In this document: one piece after another, positions 1-8,660 of the stretch
Numbering within the stretch: position 1 is the stretch's first letter
Layout: each line of letters begins with the position of its first letter
NCBI RefSeq assembly: GCF_018860855.1
Contig: NZ_JAHKQE010000043.1
Span: 1 to 52,075, forward strand
Reading direction: 5' to 3'
Source: Amphritea atlantica
GTDB lineage: Bacteria > Pseudomonadota > Gammaproteobacteria > Pseudomonadales > Balneatricaceae
DNA: 52,075 nt
Translations under genes and position numbers: made by a program
Notes under the pieces: generated by a model
Databases searched by the model: none
Seen by the model: the letters and a program-made list of their open reading frames with translations, nothing else
What the model was told of the DNA's origin: nothing

Positions 1-5
1 GTTAA

Positions 6-494
6 CTGATCGCTTACGTTGCCAATCCATTAATCAATATTACTCTGCAAGCCCGTCATGATAGTTACCCCAAGCGGCGGGGTATGACACGGGTACCCGA
101 ATTAATGAGTGCGGGTATCAATGTTGCCTTTGGCCATGATTGCGTTATGGACCCTTGGTACAGCATGGGCAGCCACGATATGTTGGAGGTGGCGAGCATG
201 GGTTTGCATGTGGCTCAGATGACCAGCCTAAAGGGAATGCAGCAGGCCTATGATGCGGTTACGGTCAATGGAGCAAAAGTGCTGGGGCTAGAAGGCTATG
301 GGCTAGAACCCGGTTGCCACGCTGACTTGGTCATTCTACAAGCTTGCAGCCCGATTGAGGCGTTACAGCTCAAACCTGCCCGCTTATTTGTTATCCGTCG
401 AGGAAAAGTGATCGCTACCACTCCAGAGCAACAACGTTCTATTATTCTGGACGGACAGCAACAGCCGGTTAGCTTTTCCACCGGTCTATTGTAA
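6..494 (+). CDS. codA: Cytosine deaminase, C-terminal part (amidohydrolase)
   Basis: C-terminal portion of a cytosine deaminase-type amidohydrolase, which hydrolyses cytosine to uracil and ammonia in the cytosol. Similarity to E. coli CodA runs through VANPLINI, YPKRRG and GINVAFGHD (with the metal/catalytic Asp of this family) to the terminal GKVIATT strand. The similarity starts upstream of the first ATG (84), so that ATG is not the real start. Reading the frame back, codons are family-like to position 6, but positions 3-5 are an in-frame TAA. Either the gene is disrupted just outside the window or the first few bases are wrong or rearranged. The N-terminal metal-binding half cannot be seen. 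Substrate assignment within the cytosine/isoguanine deaminase group is by resemblance only. Confidence 0.75.
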   Translation: MIAYVANPLINITLQARHDSYPKRRGMTRVPELMSAGINVAFGHDCVMDPWYSMGSHDMLEVASMGLHVAQMTSLKGMQQAYDAVTVNGAKVLGLEGYGLEPGCHADLVILQACSPIEALQLKPARLFVIRRGKVIATTPEQQRSIILDGQQQPVSFSTGLL

Positions 495-598
495 ATAATA
501 GCTGGCGTTGTTAGTGCTTTGGTAAAATCATATCGACAAAGGGATTATGTCATTCATCACGCTTTTATGACGAGTACTCAGTGGTCAGGTATTTGAAT

Positions 599-1498
599 TC
601 ATTTGTTCACGTTTTTAAGATAATTCCAAATCACTTCGACCTCTTTAACGCGTGGTTTCTGTTTACGATAGAGCATGACTTTTAACTCTATTGATGGAAG
701 CATGTCTTCGCAGCGAATCAGTACGCCTTGTTCAAGCTCTTGAGTAATCCCCGATGCTGGCAGCCATGCCAAGCCATTACCCGCTAGGGTTAAAGCTTTA
801 AGTCCCTCAACTAATGCATTTTCACATTGTAGTTGAAACTGTATTTCCGGCTTATTGTGCGAAAAATAACTGCGTTGTAATAGCCGGCCGAAAAATGATT
901 CGTCAGGGTAGTTCAGAAGCTTCAATGGCTTATTTGGATAAGGTTGATGTACTGCCATACCGGTTTCGTTAACGGTTGAAACCGGAATTAATTGATCGGT
1001 CCCAACTTGCAGACTGAGCACATTACTCTGTTCCAACTGGGGAAAAATATCAGGGGAGTGATAACACAGCAGAAAGTCACCCTGATCGGACATCAGTGTA
1101 TCGAGACAATCATGGAGGTTATCGGCATTAATTCGGATACGGGTGTCATCGGTTAAGCTTTGTAAGGGTTTTATCCAGTGGGGCAGGAAAGAAACCGCCA
1201 GATGATGTTGGGCGACGAAGGTAATTCGCTTCGTACTGGAGATCTGCTCGCGCATTTCCGCGCGGATATTGTAAAACTGTTCAGTTAATTCGCGAGCCTG
1301 TGCGGTAAAGTCTTTGCCTGCGGGTGTCAATGTCGTCGGATATTTTTGTCGATCGACTAGCTCGAAACCTAACCAGTTTTCTAATGATCGAATACGGCGG
1401 CCGAAGGCGGGTTGTGTTACCGATCGGGCATTCGCTGCTTTTGAAAAACTTCCGAAATCCACTAATGCTAGATAGTCCTCAAGCAATTTCAGTTCCAT
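599..1498 (-). CDS. LysR-family regulator, HypT/YjiE-like
   Basis: LysR-type transcriptional regulator of about 299 residues. The N-terminal winged helix-turn-helix (residues about 1-60) reads LALVDFGSFSKAANARSVTQ, the standard LysR recognition region. The C-terminal periplasmic-binding-like effector domain contains LLNYPDESFFGRLLQR and GLAWLPASG, resembling E. coli HypT/YjiE. I prefer the start at 1498 because a GAGG sits 6-7 bases upstream; an in-frame ATG at 1510 would add four residues. It is transcribed divergently from the sulfo-lyase operon and convergent with the cytosine deaminase gene. It could act on either, but the neighbouring operon also carries a LacI-type operator, so its own target is open. 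Confidence 0.9.
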   Translation of the reverse strand: MELKLLEDYLALVDFGSFSKAANARSVTQPAFGRRIRSLENWLGFELVDRQKYPTTLTPAGKDFTAQARELTEQFYNIRAEMREQISSTKRITFVAQHHLAVSFLPHWIKPLQSLTDDTRIRINADNLHDCLDTLMSDQGDFLLCYHSPDIFPQLEQSNVLSLQVGTDQLIPVSTVNETGMAVHQPYPNKPLKLLNYPDESFFGRLLQRSYFSHNKPEIQFQLQCENALVEGLKALTLAGNGLAWLPASGITQELEQGVLIRCEDMLPSIELKVMLYRKQKPRVKEVEVIWNYLKNVNK

Positions 1499-1641
1499 TT
1501 TTAGCCTCATTTAGCCACAAAAATTATTAATTCCGACCCGAAAACAGACCTATAGGCAGCGCCATATAAAGGCTATGCAAAAAAGTATCAGGCTGAATAG
1601 AAAAAAGCATTGGTCAGCGGTGATGGACTGCTCTTACTATT

Positions 1642-1659
1642 AATGAAAGCGATTTCATT
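1642..1659. promoter_or_regulatory. LacI-type operator, site A
   Basis: 18-bp palindrome AATGAAAGCGATTTCATT: 7-bp arms AATGAAA/TTTCATT around a central CG, the architecture of LacI-family operators. It lies 56 bp before the sulfo-lyase start and in the divergent LysR intergenic space. The same arms occur at 8541-8558, next to the lacI-type gene. Binding is inferred. Confidence 0.75.
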
Positions 1660-1715
1660 GTACTTTAAATCGAGTCTGCTTACATAACGATACGTCTAGT
1701 TACAGGAGCATTAAG

Positions 1716-2726
1716 ATGCATTTATCCCGATTTCCCCGTCTACATTTCGCCCATTTAGCAACGCCGTTGGAGCCTATGAAGAGTCTCAGCAAACATTTAG
1801 GTGGACCTAACCTGTGGATTAAACGAGATGATTGTACCGGTCTAGCAGGGGGTGGTAACAAAACGCGTAAACTGGAGTTTCTGATGGGGGATGCGATCGA
1901 AAAGGGTGCAGATACCATTATTACTCAAGGCGCAACGCAGTCTAACCATGCGCGCCAGACCGCGGCTATTGCTACTAAGATGGGGATGGCGTGCCACTTG
2001 TTGCTGGAAGATCGCACCGGTAGTCAAGCTACGGATTATAACTATAACGGTAATGTCCTGCTGGATCAGTTGTTTGGCGCAACGTTGAGCAAATACCCAG
2101 CAGACACCGATATGAATCAGGCAATGGAGGAGCTCGCGGCCAAGTTGCGTGCCGAAGGTAAGAACCCTTATATCATTCCTGGTGGTGGTTCCAACCCTGT
2201 CGGTGCACTGGGTTATGTGAATGCTGCGCTGGAACTGCTGACTCAAGCGAATGATCAGGGGCTAAGGATCGATCGTGTTGTACACGCGACCGGTAGTGCT
2301 GGTACGCAAGCTGGGTTAGTCACAGGTCTAGTCGCTACTAACAGTTTGATTCCGGTATTGGGTGTGGGTGTTCGTGCACCTAAAGAAACGCAGGAAGCGA
2401 ACGTTTTCCGTCTGGCAGAAAAAACGGCAGAACATCTGGGTATTCCTGGCGTCGTCAAGCGTGAGCATGTGGTGGCTAACTGCAACTACGTCGGCGAAGG
2501 CTACGGTATTCCAACTGAAAGTGGTATTGAAGCGATTGAACTGTTTGCCCGCCATGAATCTATTTTGCTCGATCCGGTTTATTCCGCTAAAGGTGCTGCG
2601 GGTTTAATTGATTTGGTTCGGCAGGGTGAGTTCGATAAAGACGAGAATATCGTCTTCCTGCATACCGGTGGTAGCCAGGCGCTGTTCGGTTACCGTGAAG
2701 CGTTTAATCTGCCTACCTACTACTGA
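1716..2726 (+). CDS. cuyA: L-cysteate sulfo-lyase / D-cysteine desulfhydrase-type PLP enzyme
   Basis: PLP-dependent enzyme of the ACC deaminase/D-cysteine desulfhydrase family (336 residues, normal length). The cofactor lysine is Lys49 in the [11 protein letters not shown] motif; [11 protein letters not shown] and the phosphate-binding [11 protein letters not shown] loop are intact. Overall wording is closest to marine L-cysteate sulfo-lyases (CuyA), which release sulfite, ammonium and pyruvate from L-cysteate; D-cysteine desulfhydrase is the alternative. First gene of a five-gene operon with a YeiH-type exporter, an HpsN-type dehydrogenase and an amino-acid racemase, a setting that favours a sulfonate over a thiol. 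ATG at 1716 has AGGAG 8 bases upstream. A LacI-type operator sits just upstream. Confidence 0.85.
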   Translation: MHLSRFPRLHFAHLATPLEPMKSLSKHLGGPNLWIKRDDCTGLAGGGNKTRKLEFLMGDAIEKGADTIITQGATQSNHARQTAAIATKMGMACHLLLEDRTGSQATDYNYNGNVLLDQLFGATLSKYPADTDMNQAMEELAAKLRAEGKNPYIIPGGGSNPVGALGYVNAALELLTQANDQGLRIDRVVHATGSAGTQAGLVTGLVATNSLIPVLGVGVRAPKETQEANVFRLAEKTAEHLGIPGVVKREHVVANCNYVGEGYGIPTESGIEAIELFARHESILLDPVYSAKGAAGLIDLVRQGEFDKDENIVFLHTGGSQALFGYREAFNLPTYY

Positions 2727-2746
2727 TTAAGGGGCGGGGGACGCTT

Positions 2747-3775
2747 ATGAATGCTTCAGGATCTGGGCACACAGTTGGGGTTATAGAGCGGGCTGTGGAA
2801 GTAAAAAATCGCTACTTTCCGGGTATCTGTGTTGCGATCACGATCGGTATCGCGGCATCTTTTCTATCTCAGAAGTACGGTGCTCCGGCCATGCTGATGG
2901 CGCTTTTGCTGGGACTGGCGTTTAATTTTCTCAGTGAAGAATCCCGTTGCATTCCTGGTATTGAGTTCTCCGCTAAGACTTTGTTGCGGTTAGGTGTGGC
3001 ACTGCTGGGGCTACGTATCACCTTTGGTGATGTGTTGTCCCTTGGTTGGGGTCCTTTAGCGATGGTGTGCTCTGCCGTACTGTTGACCATTGGTTTTGGT
3101 CTGGTGATGGCTAGGTGGCTTGGTTTCAGTCATCGCTTTGGTGTCTTAACCGGTGGTTCTGTCGCTATTTGTGGTGCATCGGCCGCGATGGCGATCAGCA
3201 GTGTGATGCCTCAAAGTGAGGAAAGTAAACGGGATACGTTGTTTACAGTTATCAGTGTCACAACACTGAGCACGATCGCTATGGTTGTCTATCCGATGAT
3301 CGTGCATGAACTGGCGATGACACCCAGCGAGGCTAGCCTATTTCTGGGTGGCACTATCCATGATGTGGCTCAAGTGGTTGGTGCAGGCTATAGCATGTCC
3401 GGAGAAATAGGCGACCTGAGTACTTTCGTGAAGTTGCTTCGGGTTGCCATGTTGGTGCCTATTGTGTTGATGATTGGTTATGTCTTTCGCCAAGGCATGT
3501 CTCAACAGTCGGGTTCTAGTCGAGTAGCGATTCCGGGCTTTTTAATCGGTTTCGTGGCTCTGTTTACCGTCAACAGTTTCGGTGCTATCCCTGCCATGAT
3601 TGCAGAGCCTTTATCGGGCAGTTCATCTTGGCTTTTGTTGACTGCAGTGGCTGCTCTGGGTGTGCGTACATCCCTGAAAGAGATTATGAATGTTGGCTGG
3701 CTACCCGTCATCTTGGTTATCAGTGAAACGCTATTTATCGCGGCGCTTATGATCGGGTATATCACCCTGCACTAA
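2747..3775 (+). CDS. YeiH/UPF0324 family membrane transporter, putative sulfite/sulfate exporter
   Basis: Integral membrane protein of 342 residues with about ten hydrophobic segments and the conserved signatures of the YeiH (UPF0324, putative sulfate exporter) family: LLRLGVALLGLRITF, GGSVAICGASAAMAIS, and GGTIHDVAQVVGAGYSM. Members are often linked to organosulfonate dissimilation, where sulfite or sulfate must leave the cell. The gene starts 20 bp after the sulfo-lyase stop with a GGGGGA ribosome site, so the two are co-transcribed. I infer export of the sulfite released by the upstream enzyme; direct transport data exist for few family members. Confidence 0.85.
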   Translation: MNASGSGHTVGVIERAVEVKNRYFPGICVAITIGIAASFLSQKYGAPAMLMALLLGLAFNFLSEESRCIPGIEFSAKTLLRLGVALLGLRITFGDVLSLGWGPLAMVCSAVLLTIGFGLVMARWLGFSHRFGVLTGGSVAICGASAAMAISSVMPQSEESKRDTLFTVISVTTLSTIAMVVYPMIVHELAMTPSEASLFLGGTIHDVAQVVGAGYSMSGEIGDLSTFVKLLRVAMLVPIVLMIGYVFRQGMSQQSGSSRVAIPGFLIGFVALFTVNSFGAIPAMIAEPLSGSSSWLLLTAVAALGVRTSLKEIMNVGWLPVILVISETLFIAALMIGYITLH

Positions 3776-3812
3776 TGAATACGATGGATTTGGATAATAA
3801 TAAGAGGTACCT

Positions 3813-5126
3813 ATGGAATATTTAAAGAATGCCATTTCAGCTGATATGGTTGCTGATGAAGATGAAAAAATTCAAGCAACAGTCAAAGAAATGTTGCGGC
3901 ATATACAGGCTGAAGGTGAAGCGGCTGTTAGGGGTTATGCGGCTCAGTTTGATAACTGGCAGGGTGACTTTATCTTGTCAGAAGAGAAGAAGCAGGCGCT
4001 GATCGATAGTGTGCCACAAAGTGTCAAAGATGATATTGATTTTGCCCACCGTCAAGTTAAGCGGTTTGCCGAGGCGCAGCGTGATAGTTTGGTTTCTTTT
4101 GAAATAGAAACAGAACCCGGTGTTCGCCTTGGTCAGAAGGTTATGCCGGTTCAGTGTGCCGGTTGTTATGTTCCCGGTGGTCGTTATGCCCATGCCGCGT
4201 CTGCACTGATGAGTGTCGGCACCGCTAAAGCGGCGGGTGTGCCGACTATCGTGGCCTGCTCACCACCTCGTGGTGAGAGTATTAACCCTGCTGTCGTCTA
4301 TGCAATGCACGTTGCCGGTGCCGATGTGATCCTTGAGATGGGTGGTGTTCACGCTATCGCGACGATGGCTAATGGCCTTTTCACCGGTAAACCGGCGGAT
4401 ATTCTAGTGGGACCGGGTAATGCCTATGTGGCTGAAGCCAAGCGTATGCTCTTTGGCGCTGTGGGTATCGATGTGTTTGCCGGGCCAACCGAGTCAGCCA
4501 TTATTGCAGACGAAACCGCCGATCCAATGACGATTGCTGTTGATCTGGTGTCTCAGGCCGAACATGGCACTAACTCACCGGTATGGCTGTTCACAACGAG
4601 TCGAGAAATTGGCGAAAAAGTGCTCGACATTATGCCGCACGTTATCGCTGATATGCCCAATGCGGATGTCTGTGAAGCGGCGTGGCGCGATCATGGTGTC
4701 ATTGTCTTGGGCGATACACGTGAAGAGATAGTCAAGGTTAGTGATGAGTATGCCTGTGAACATCTTCAAGTGATGGCGCAAGATTTGGAATGGTGGAAAG
4801 ACAACTTGAATAATTATGGCTCTCTATTCTTGGGTGAGGGCAGTACCGTATCACACGGGGATAAGTGTTCTGGCACCAACCATATTTTGCCAACCAAGAA
4901 AGCTGCACGTTATAGCGGCGGTCTTAATGTACAGAAATTTATGAAGGTTTTGACTTATCAGGAGCTGGATGAAGCGGCCAATCTAGCGTTCAGCGCTGTA
5001 GGTTCGCGGATCTCCCGTACTGAAGGAATGGAAGGCCATGCCCGTGCCTGTGATTGGCGGCTGCGTAAATACTATCCGGATACCGAATGGGATTTCACTG
5101 TTTACGATCAGAAACGCTACGATTGA
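3813..5126 (+). CDS. hpsN: HpsN-type sulfopropanediol dehydrogenase (histidinol dehydrogenase family)
   Basis: 437-residue member of the histidinol dehydrogenase fold. The zinc ligands of HisD are conserved (SQAEHG, GDKCSGTNH, EGMEGHARA), as is the catalytic Glu-His pair (YACEHLQVM), so it should perform the NAD-dependent four-electron oxidation of a primary alcohol to a carboxylate. The wording matches HpsN, which oxidises 2,3-dihydroxypropane-1-sulfonate to sulfolactate, better than biosynthetic HisD: the N-terminus EYLK, CYVPGGRYAHAASA and YGSLFLGEGSTVS. No other his genes are nearby. Here it may oxidise the CH2OH of a C3 sulfonate, for example cysteinolic acid to cysteate, feeding the sulfo-lyase upstream. 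Substrate is inferred. Confidence 0.8.
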   Translation: MEYLKNAISADMVADEDEKIQATVKEMLRHIQAEGEAAVRGYAAQFDNWQGDFILSEEKKQALIDSVPQSVKDDIDFAHRQVKRFAEAQRDSLVSFEIETEPGVRLGQKVMPVQCAGCYVPGGRYAHAASALMSVGTAKAAGVPTIVACSPPRGESINPAVVYAMHVAGADVILEMGGVHAIATMANGLFTGKPADILVGPGNAYVAEAKRMLFGAVGIDVFAGPTESAIIADETADPMTIAVDLVSQAEHGTNSPVWLFTTSREIGEKVLDIMPHVIADMPNADVCEAAWRDHGVIVLGDTREEIVKVSDEYACEHLQVMAQDLEWWKDNLNNYGSLFLGEGSTVSHGDKCSGTNHILPTKKAARYSGGLNVQKFMKVLTYQELDEAANLAFSAVGSRISRTEGMEGHARACDWRLRKYYPDTEWDFTVYDQKRYD

Positions 5127-5136
5127 GGGCAGGGCC

Positions 5137-6330
5137 ATGAAAGTCTTCGAAAAGTTGTTTACTCAGCAGGAGTCGATCCCCGAAAAGGGGATCGAGGCTG
5201 CTGTGGCGGTTATGCGCTCTGGGCGTTTACATCGTTATAACACCCTGCCGGGAGAGAAAAGTGAAACCGATCTACTGGAGATTGAGTTCGCTGATTATCT
5301 AGGGGTTCCCTATGCCTTAGCTTGTTCATCCGGTGGCTATGCGTTGCATATCGCGATGCGGGCTGCGGGGCTTCAGTCGGGGGATAAGGTGTTGTGCAAT
5401 GCTTTCACCCTAGCACCCGTACCTGGCGCAATTCATAACAGCGGTGGCGTGCCCGTGTTGGTTGATGTCGCCGATGACTTCTGTATCGATCTGGATGATC
5501 TAGAAGCTAAAGCGGTGGAGTCAGGCGCTAAGTTTTTTATGCTGTCCCATATGCGTGGTCACTTGGCGGATATGGATCGCATTATGGATATTTGTCAGCG
5601 CCATAACCTGTTCCTGATTGAAGATTGTGCGCATACCATGGGTGCCAGTTGGAATGGCGTTAAGAGCGGAACCTTTGGTGATATCGCCTGTTTCAGTACG
5701 CAGACTTACAAACATATCAACTCAGGTGAGGGTGGCTTTCTGACGACCCGTCACGCGGATGTGATGGCGCGGGCGATTATGTACTCGGGCTCTTATATGC
5801 TGTTTGACCACCATTTCGCGGGGCCGCCAAAAGAGGTCTTTGATCAGATCCGCTACGACACCCCTAACTACAGTGGCCGTATGGATAATCTGCGTGCGGC
5901 TATACTTCGTCCCCAGCTTGCGAACTTGGATACTCAATGCGGTCGGTGGAATCAACGTTATAGCGTCCTTGAAAGTACCTTGGCAGCCTGTCCTGCTATT
6001 GATGTGCCCGTCAGGCCTGATGCTGAAACGTTTGTCGGTAGTTCGATTCAATTCTCATTACCAGGCTTTGGTGCTGAACAGATTGTGCAGGTGGTTAAAC
6101 ACTGTGGTGAGCGGGGCGTGGTGCTTAAGTGGTTCGGTAATGCAGAGCCAGCGGACTACACCAGTCGATATGATAGTTGGCGTTACATTCAGGATATGCC
6201 TAAGTTGCCTAACACTGAACAGATCTTGGCGACACTGCTCGATATACGTATTCCGTTAACCTTTAGCGAGGATGACTGTCAGTTAATTGCGGAAATCATC
6301 GTTGACGTTGTAAGAGAGTGTCAGCAATGA
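5137..6330 (+). CDS. DegT/DnrJ/EryC1/StrS-family PLP aminotransferase
   Basis: Fold-type I aminotransferase of the DegT/DnrJ/EryC1/StrS family, 397 residues. The PLP-contacting IEDCAHTMGA aspartate and the Schiff-base lysine in STQTYKHINSGEGG are present. The family is best known for sugar-nucleotide transamination, but no sugar genes are close. The ATG at 5137 follows the dehydrogenase stop by ten bases with GGGCAGGG as ribosome site; an upstream in-frame extension would overlap the previous gene and is unlikely. The gene ends in an ATGA overlap with the racemase gene. It may transaminate a sulfonated or amino-alcohol intermediate, or supply an amino group; its reaction is unknown. Confidence 0.8.
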   Translation: MKVFEKLFTQQESIPEKGIEAAVAVMRSGRLHRYNTLPGEKSETDLLEIEFADYLGVPYALACSSGGYALHIAMRAAGLQSGDKVLCNAFTLAPVPGAIHNSGGVPVLVDVADDFCIDLDDLEAKAVESGAKFFMLSHMRGHLADMDRIMDICQRHNLFLIEDCAHTMGASWNGVKSGTFGDIACFSTQTYKHINSGEGGFLTTRHADVMARAIMYSGSYMLFDHHFAGPPKEVFDQIRYDTPNYSGRMDNLRAAILRPQLANLDTQCGRWNQRYSVLESTLAACPAIDVPVRPDAETFVGSSIQFSLPGFGAEQIVQVVKHCGERGVVLKWFGNAEPADYTSRYDSWRYIQDMPKLPNTEQILATLLDIRIPLTFSEDDCQLIAEIIVDVVRECQQ

Positions 6331-7046
6331 GCATCAACACGGGCAATGAAAAAGTGGTTGGCATTATTGGCGGCATGGGGCCTGAAGCGACGGTGGACCT
6401 GATGCGGCAAGTGATTGCGGCAACGCCAGCCAGAGATGATATCGACCACGTTCGGATGCTGGTGGATAACAACCCAAAAGTGCCATCGAGAATAAAAGCG
6501 ATCATCGAGGGGACAGGTGAGAGTCCTGCTCCTTGTATGATTGAGATGGCGAGAGGGCTGGAAAATCAGGGGGCTGACTTTTTGGTTATCCCCTGTAATA
6601 CCGCGCATCATTATTATCCCGATGTTGCCGCTGCCGTGAATATCCCCGTCTTGAATCTGGTTAAACTGACCTCAGAGAGTGTCAAAAAAGCGCAGCCAGA
6701 TTTAAGCAAGGCAGGTCTACTGGCGTCCAGTGCATTGCAGATGATTCATCTTTATGAGCCTTGGTTTGAAAAGCATGACGTTGAGGTGCTTTATCCCCAG
6801 TCGGATGATCAGCAGGTCGTTATGGCGCTAATCCGCGCGGTGAAAGCGAATAACTCGACCGCCGAGCAGATTCAAGCTTATAACCGTGCGGCTCGAAATC
6901 TCGCCGATCAGGGGGCGCAATGTCTGATTCTTGCCTGTACTGAACTATCGGTTATGAGTGACCGGCTCGAGACATCGTTGCCGGTTTACGATGCCTCGAA
7001 GCTACTGGCTCAGGCAATCGTGAGAGAGGCGTTAGTCTGCGAATAG
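6327..7046 (+). CDS. Aspartate/glutamate racemase-family protein
   Basis: Cofactor-independent racemase of the aspartate/glutamate superfamily, 239 residues. The two catalytic cysteines are in PCNTAHH and LACTELSVM, and the N-terminus has the family GIIGGMGPEAT. The chosen ATG (6327) overlaps the aminotransferase stop as ATGA, indicating translational coupling; a GTG nine bases earlier is less likely. Last gene of the sulfo-lyase operon. In that setting it may interconvert D- and L-cysteate, structural analogues of aspartate, so that a D-configured product can reach an L-specific lyase. Aspartate racemase in the strict sense is the alternative. Confidence 0.85.
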   Translation: MSINTGNEKVVGIIGGMGPEATVDLMRQVIAATPARDDIDHVRMLVDNNPKVPSRIKAIIEGTGESPAPCMIEMARGLENQGADFLVIPCNTAHHYYPDVAAAVNIPVLNLVKLTSESVKKAQPDLSKAGLLASSALQMIHLYEPWFEKHDVEVLYPQSDDQQVVMALIRAVKANNSTAEQIQAYNRAARNLADQGAQCLILACTELSVMSDRLETSLPVYDASKLLAQAIVREALVCE

Positions 7047-7154
7047 AGTCCCTTTTTTATCTCTTTTATGGGCAGGCTTCACGGCACTGTTTATAAAAGG
7101 GATAGTTTTTTATTTAGACAGTAGCTAATTGCTAATAGTCATCAAGAGGGGTAG

Positions 7155-7286
7155 ATGAGCATTGCATCGGTTGGCTTAATTGCCCGTGGTAGGCGATCTC
7201 CGAACGGCACCGATGTGAATCTCGCAAGTGCTGGGTTAGACGATGCTGCTCTTATGGCATTGATGGCGACAGCGTCGCCATCATGA
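7155..7286 (+). CDS. Possible small ORF, 43 residues
   Basis: ATG preceded by AGAGGGG, open for 43 codons in the 290-bp gap between the racemase and lacI-type genes. The product is not recognised and has no evident signal or membrane segment. Codon use is not strongly informative at this length. It may be a chance ORF in a 3' region; nothing else stands out in this gap. Confidence 0.2.
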   Translation: MSIASVGLIARGRRSPNGTDVNLASAGLDDAALMALMATASPS

Positions 7287-7337
7287 GTGGGTGAACCTAG
7301 GAGGTGACCGATGCATTATTGCTCGACAATAATGATC

Positions 7338-8369
7338 TTAAACTGGGGGAGCACAGGACTCCCGTACAATGATTTCGACCTCCATTGGGCTGGGTAACGC
7401 GACCTCTTTGCCTGCTAATCTGGCGATTAAGTAGTTAGCCGCTAGCAAGCCCATTTTTTGTTGAGGTGTTCTGACCGTTGTTAAGCTAGGGGTAATGAGA
7501 GAAGCCAGCCACATATCATCGAAACCGGTGACCGAAACCTCTCTGGGGATCTCGATGCCTAGGTATTTGCTTTCAAAGATAGCACCGTAGGCAAAGGGTT
7601 CAGAGCCGCAGATTACGGCAGTTGGCCGTTCTGGTCGGGACATCAGTAGGCGGAACGCTTCTCGCCCCTGCTCAGCGCCAATGGGGCGTTCAATGACGTA
7701 TTCATCCGGCATGCTGAGCCCGCGCTGGGCCAGGGCATTACGCACGCCCTGTAGGCGCTTAAAGGCACGGTCATTACTGTTTACACAGGCGGAGATCATG
7801 GAGAATTTTTTATGTCCAAGATCCATTAAATAGTTAGCCACATTGGCGGCGGCGATCTGGTTGTTAAAACCGATACAGGGGTGTTCCTCCCGAGGGACGG
7901 TGGTCCAAGTGAGTATATAAGGTATGCCTTTGGCTTGAAGCAGCTGGTAGATCGCTTCGTCATGGGTGCCGCCTACTAGTAGGAGGGCATCGACACCGTG
8001 AGACACCATCTGGTTCACATGCTTGAACTCTTGTTCGGCATCGTAATTATCGGAAGCCACGACTAATGTGTAGCCGGCCTTGGTGATTTGGTTTTGAAAT
8101 ACTTCGAGTGCGCGTGCAAAAAGGTTGCTATCCAATGAAGGAAAGATTGCACCAATCATGCGCGATTTTTTCGAAGCAAGGGTGCGCGCGGCTGCATGCG
8201 GAACATAATTCATCGCCCGAATCGCTTTATCGATTTTGGCTTTTGTTTTAGGGCTAACGACTTCAGGGTTATTGAGATAACGAGATACGGTTGCCGGCGC
8301 AACCCCAGCTGCGCGGGCAACATCGCCCATTGTTGCTGATTTACTTAGGTTAATGTCTGGCGCTTTCAT
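7338..8369 (-). CDS. LacI-family transcriptional regulator
   Basis: LacI/GalR regulator of 343 residues. The N-terminal HTH (about residues 14-60) reads TMGDVARAAGVAPATVSRYLN with a hinge helix HAAARTLAS; the rest is a periplasmic-binding-like effector domain ending TVRTPQQKMG. It is divergent from the demethylase operon and faces the end of the sulfo-lyase operon. Palindromes of the LacI type lie at 8541-8558 (its own intergenic region), 1642-1659 and, weaker, 19764-19781. I infer that it represses the sulfo-lyase, demethylase and one-carbon operons together, with an inducer related to the substrate. Confidence 0.92.
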   Translation of the reverse strand: MKAPDINLSKSATMGDVARAAGVAPATVSRYLNNPEVVSPKTKAKIDKAIRAMNYVPHAAARTLASKKSRMIGAIFPSLDSNLFARALEVFQNQITKAGYTLVVASDNYDAEQEFKHVNQMVSHGVDALLLVGGTHDEAIYQLLQAKGIPYILTWTTVPREEHPCIGFNNQIAAANVANYLMDLGHKKFSMISACVNSNDRAFKRLQGVRNALAQRGLSMPDEYVIERPIGAEQGREAFRLLMSRPERPTAVICGSEPFAYGAIFESKYLGIEIPREVSVTGFDDMWLASLITPSLTTVRTPQQKMGLLAANYLIARLAGKEVALPSPMEVEIIVRESCAPPV

Positions 8370-8540
8370 CGGTATTTTTTCAACTGAATAGATTAGTTGT
8401 TATTAAACCAAAAGCTCGAAAATAAGGCAATTTTTTGTTAAATGCATAGATTTAGTGCATTTTTTTCTGAAGTTTAAAAAATAACTTATTTTAAATAAAA
8501 CTATTGACTCCGGTCAGAATTTTGAATTATTTTAAATGCA

Positions 8541-8558
8541 AATGAAACCGCTTTCATT
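8541..8558. promoter_or_regulatory. LacI-type operator, site B
   Basis: 18-bp palindrome AATGAAACCGCTTTCATT, same arms and spacing as 1642-1659, located between the divergent lacI-type and demethylase genes. It could control both the regulator and the long operon starting at 8661. The rest of the 290-bp gap is AT-rich with no further clear motif. Confidence 0.8.
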
Positions 8559-8660
8559 TTGTTTTATTAAGATCTTCGCGTTGGCAAAAATATGCTGTGA
8601 AGATCTGAGAGCGGTCCGAATTAACGTCATCGTTGTCAAGAATCAGGAGAGTTAATCAAT

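Noticed and set aside
3813-5126. Histidinol dehydrogenase of histidine synthesis
   Set aside because: No his genes nearby; wording and operon fit the HpsN sulfonate type better.
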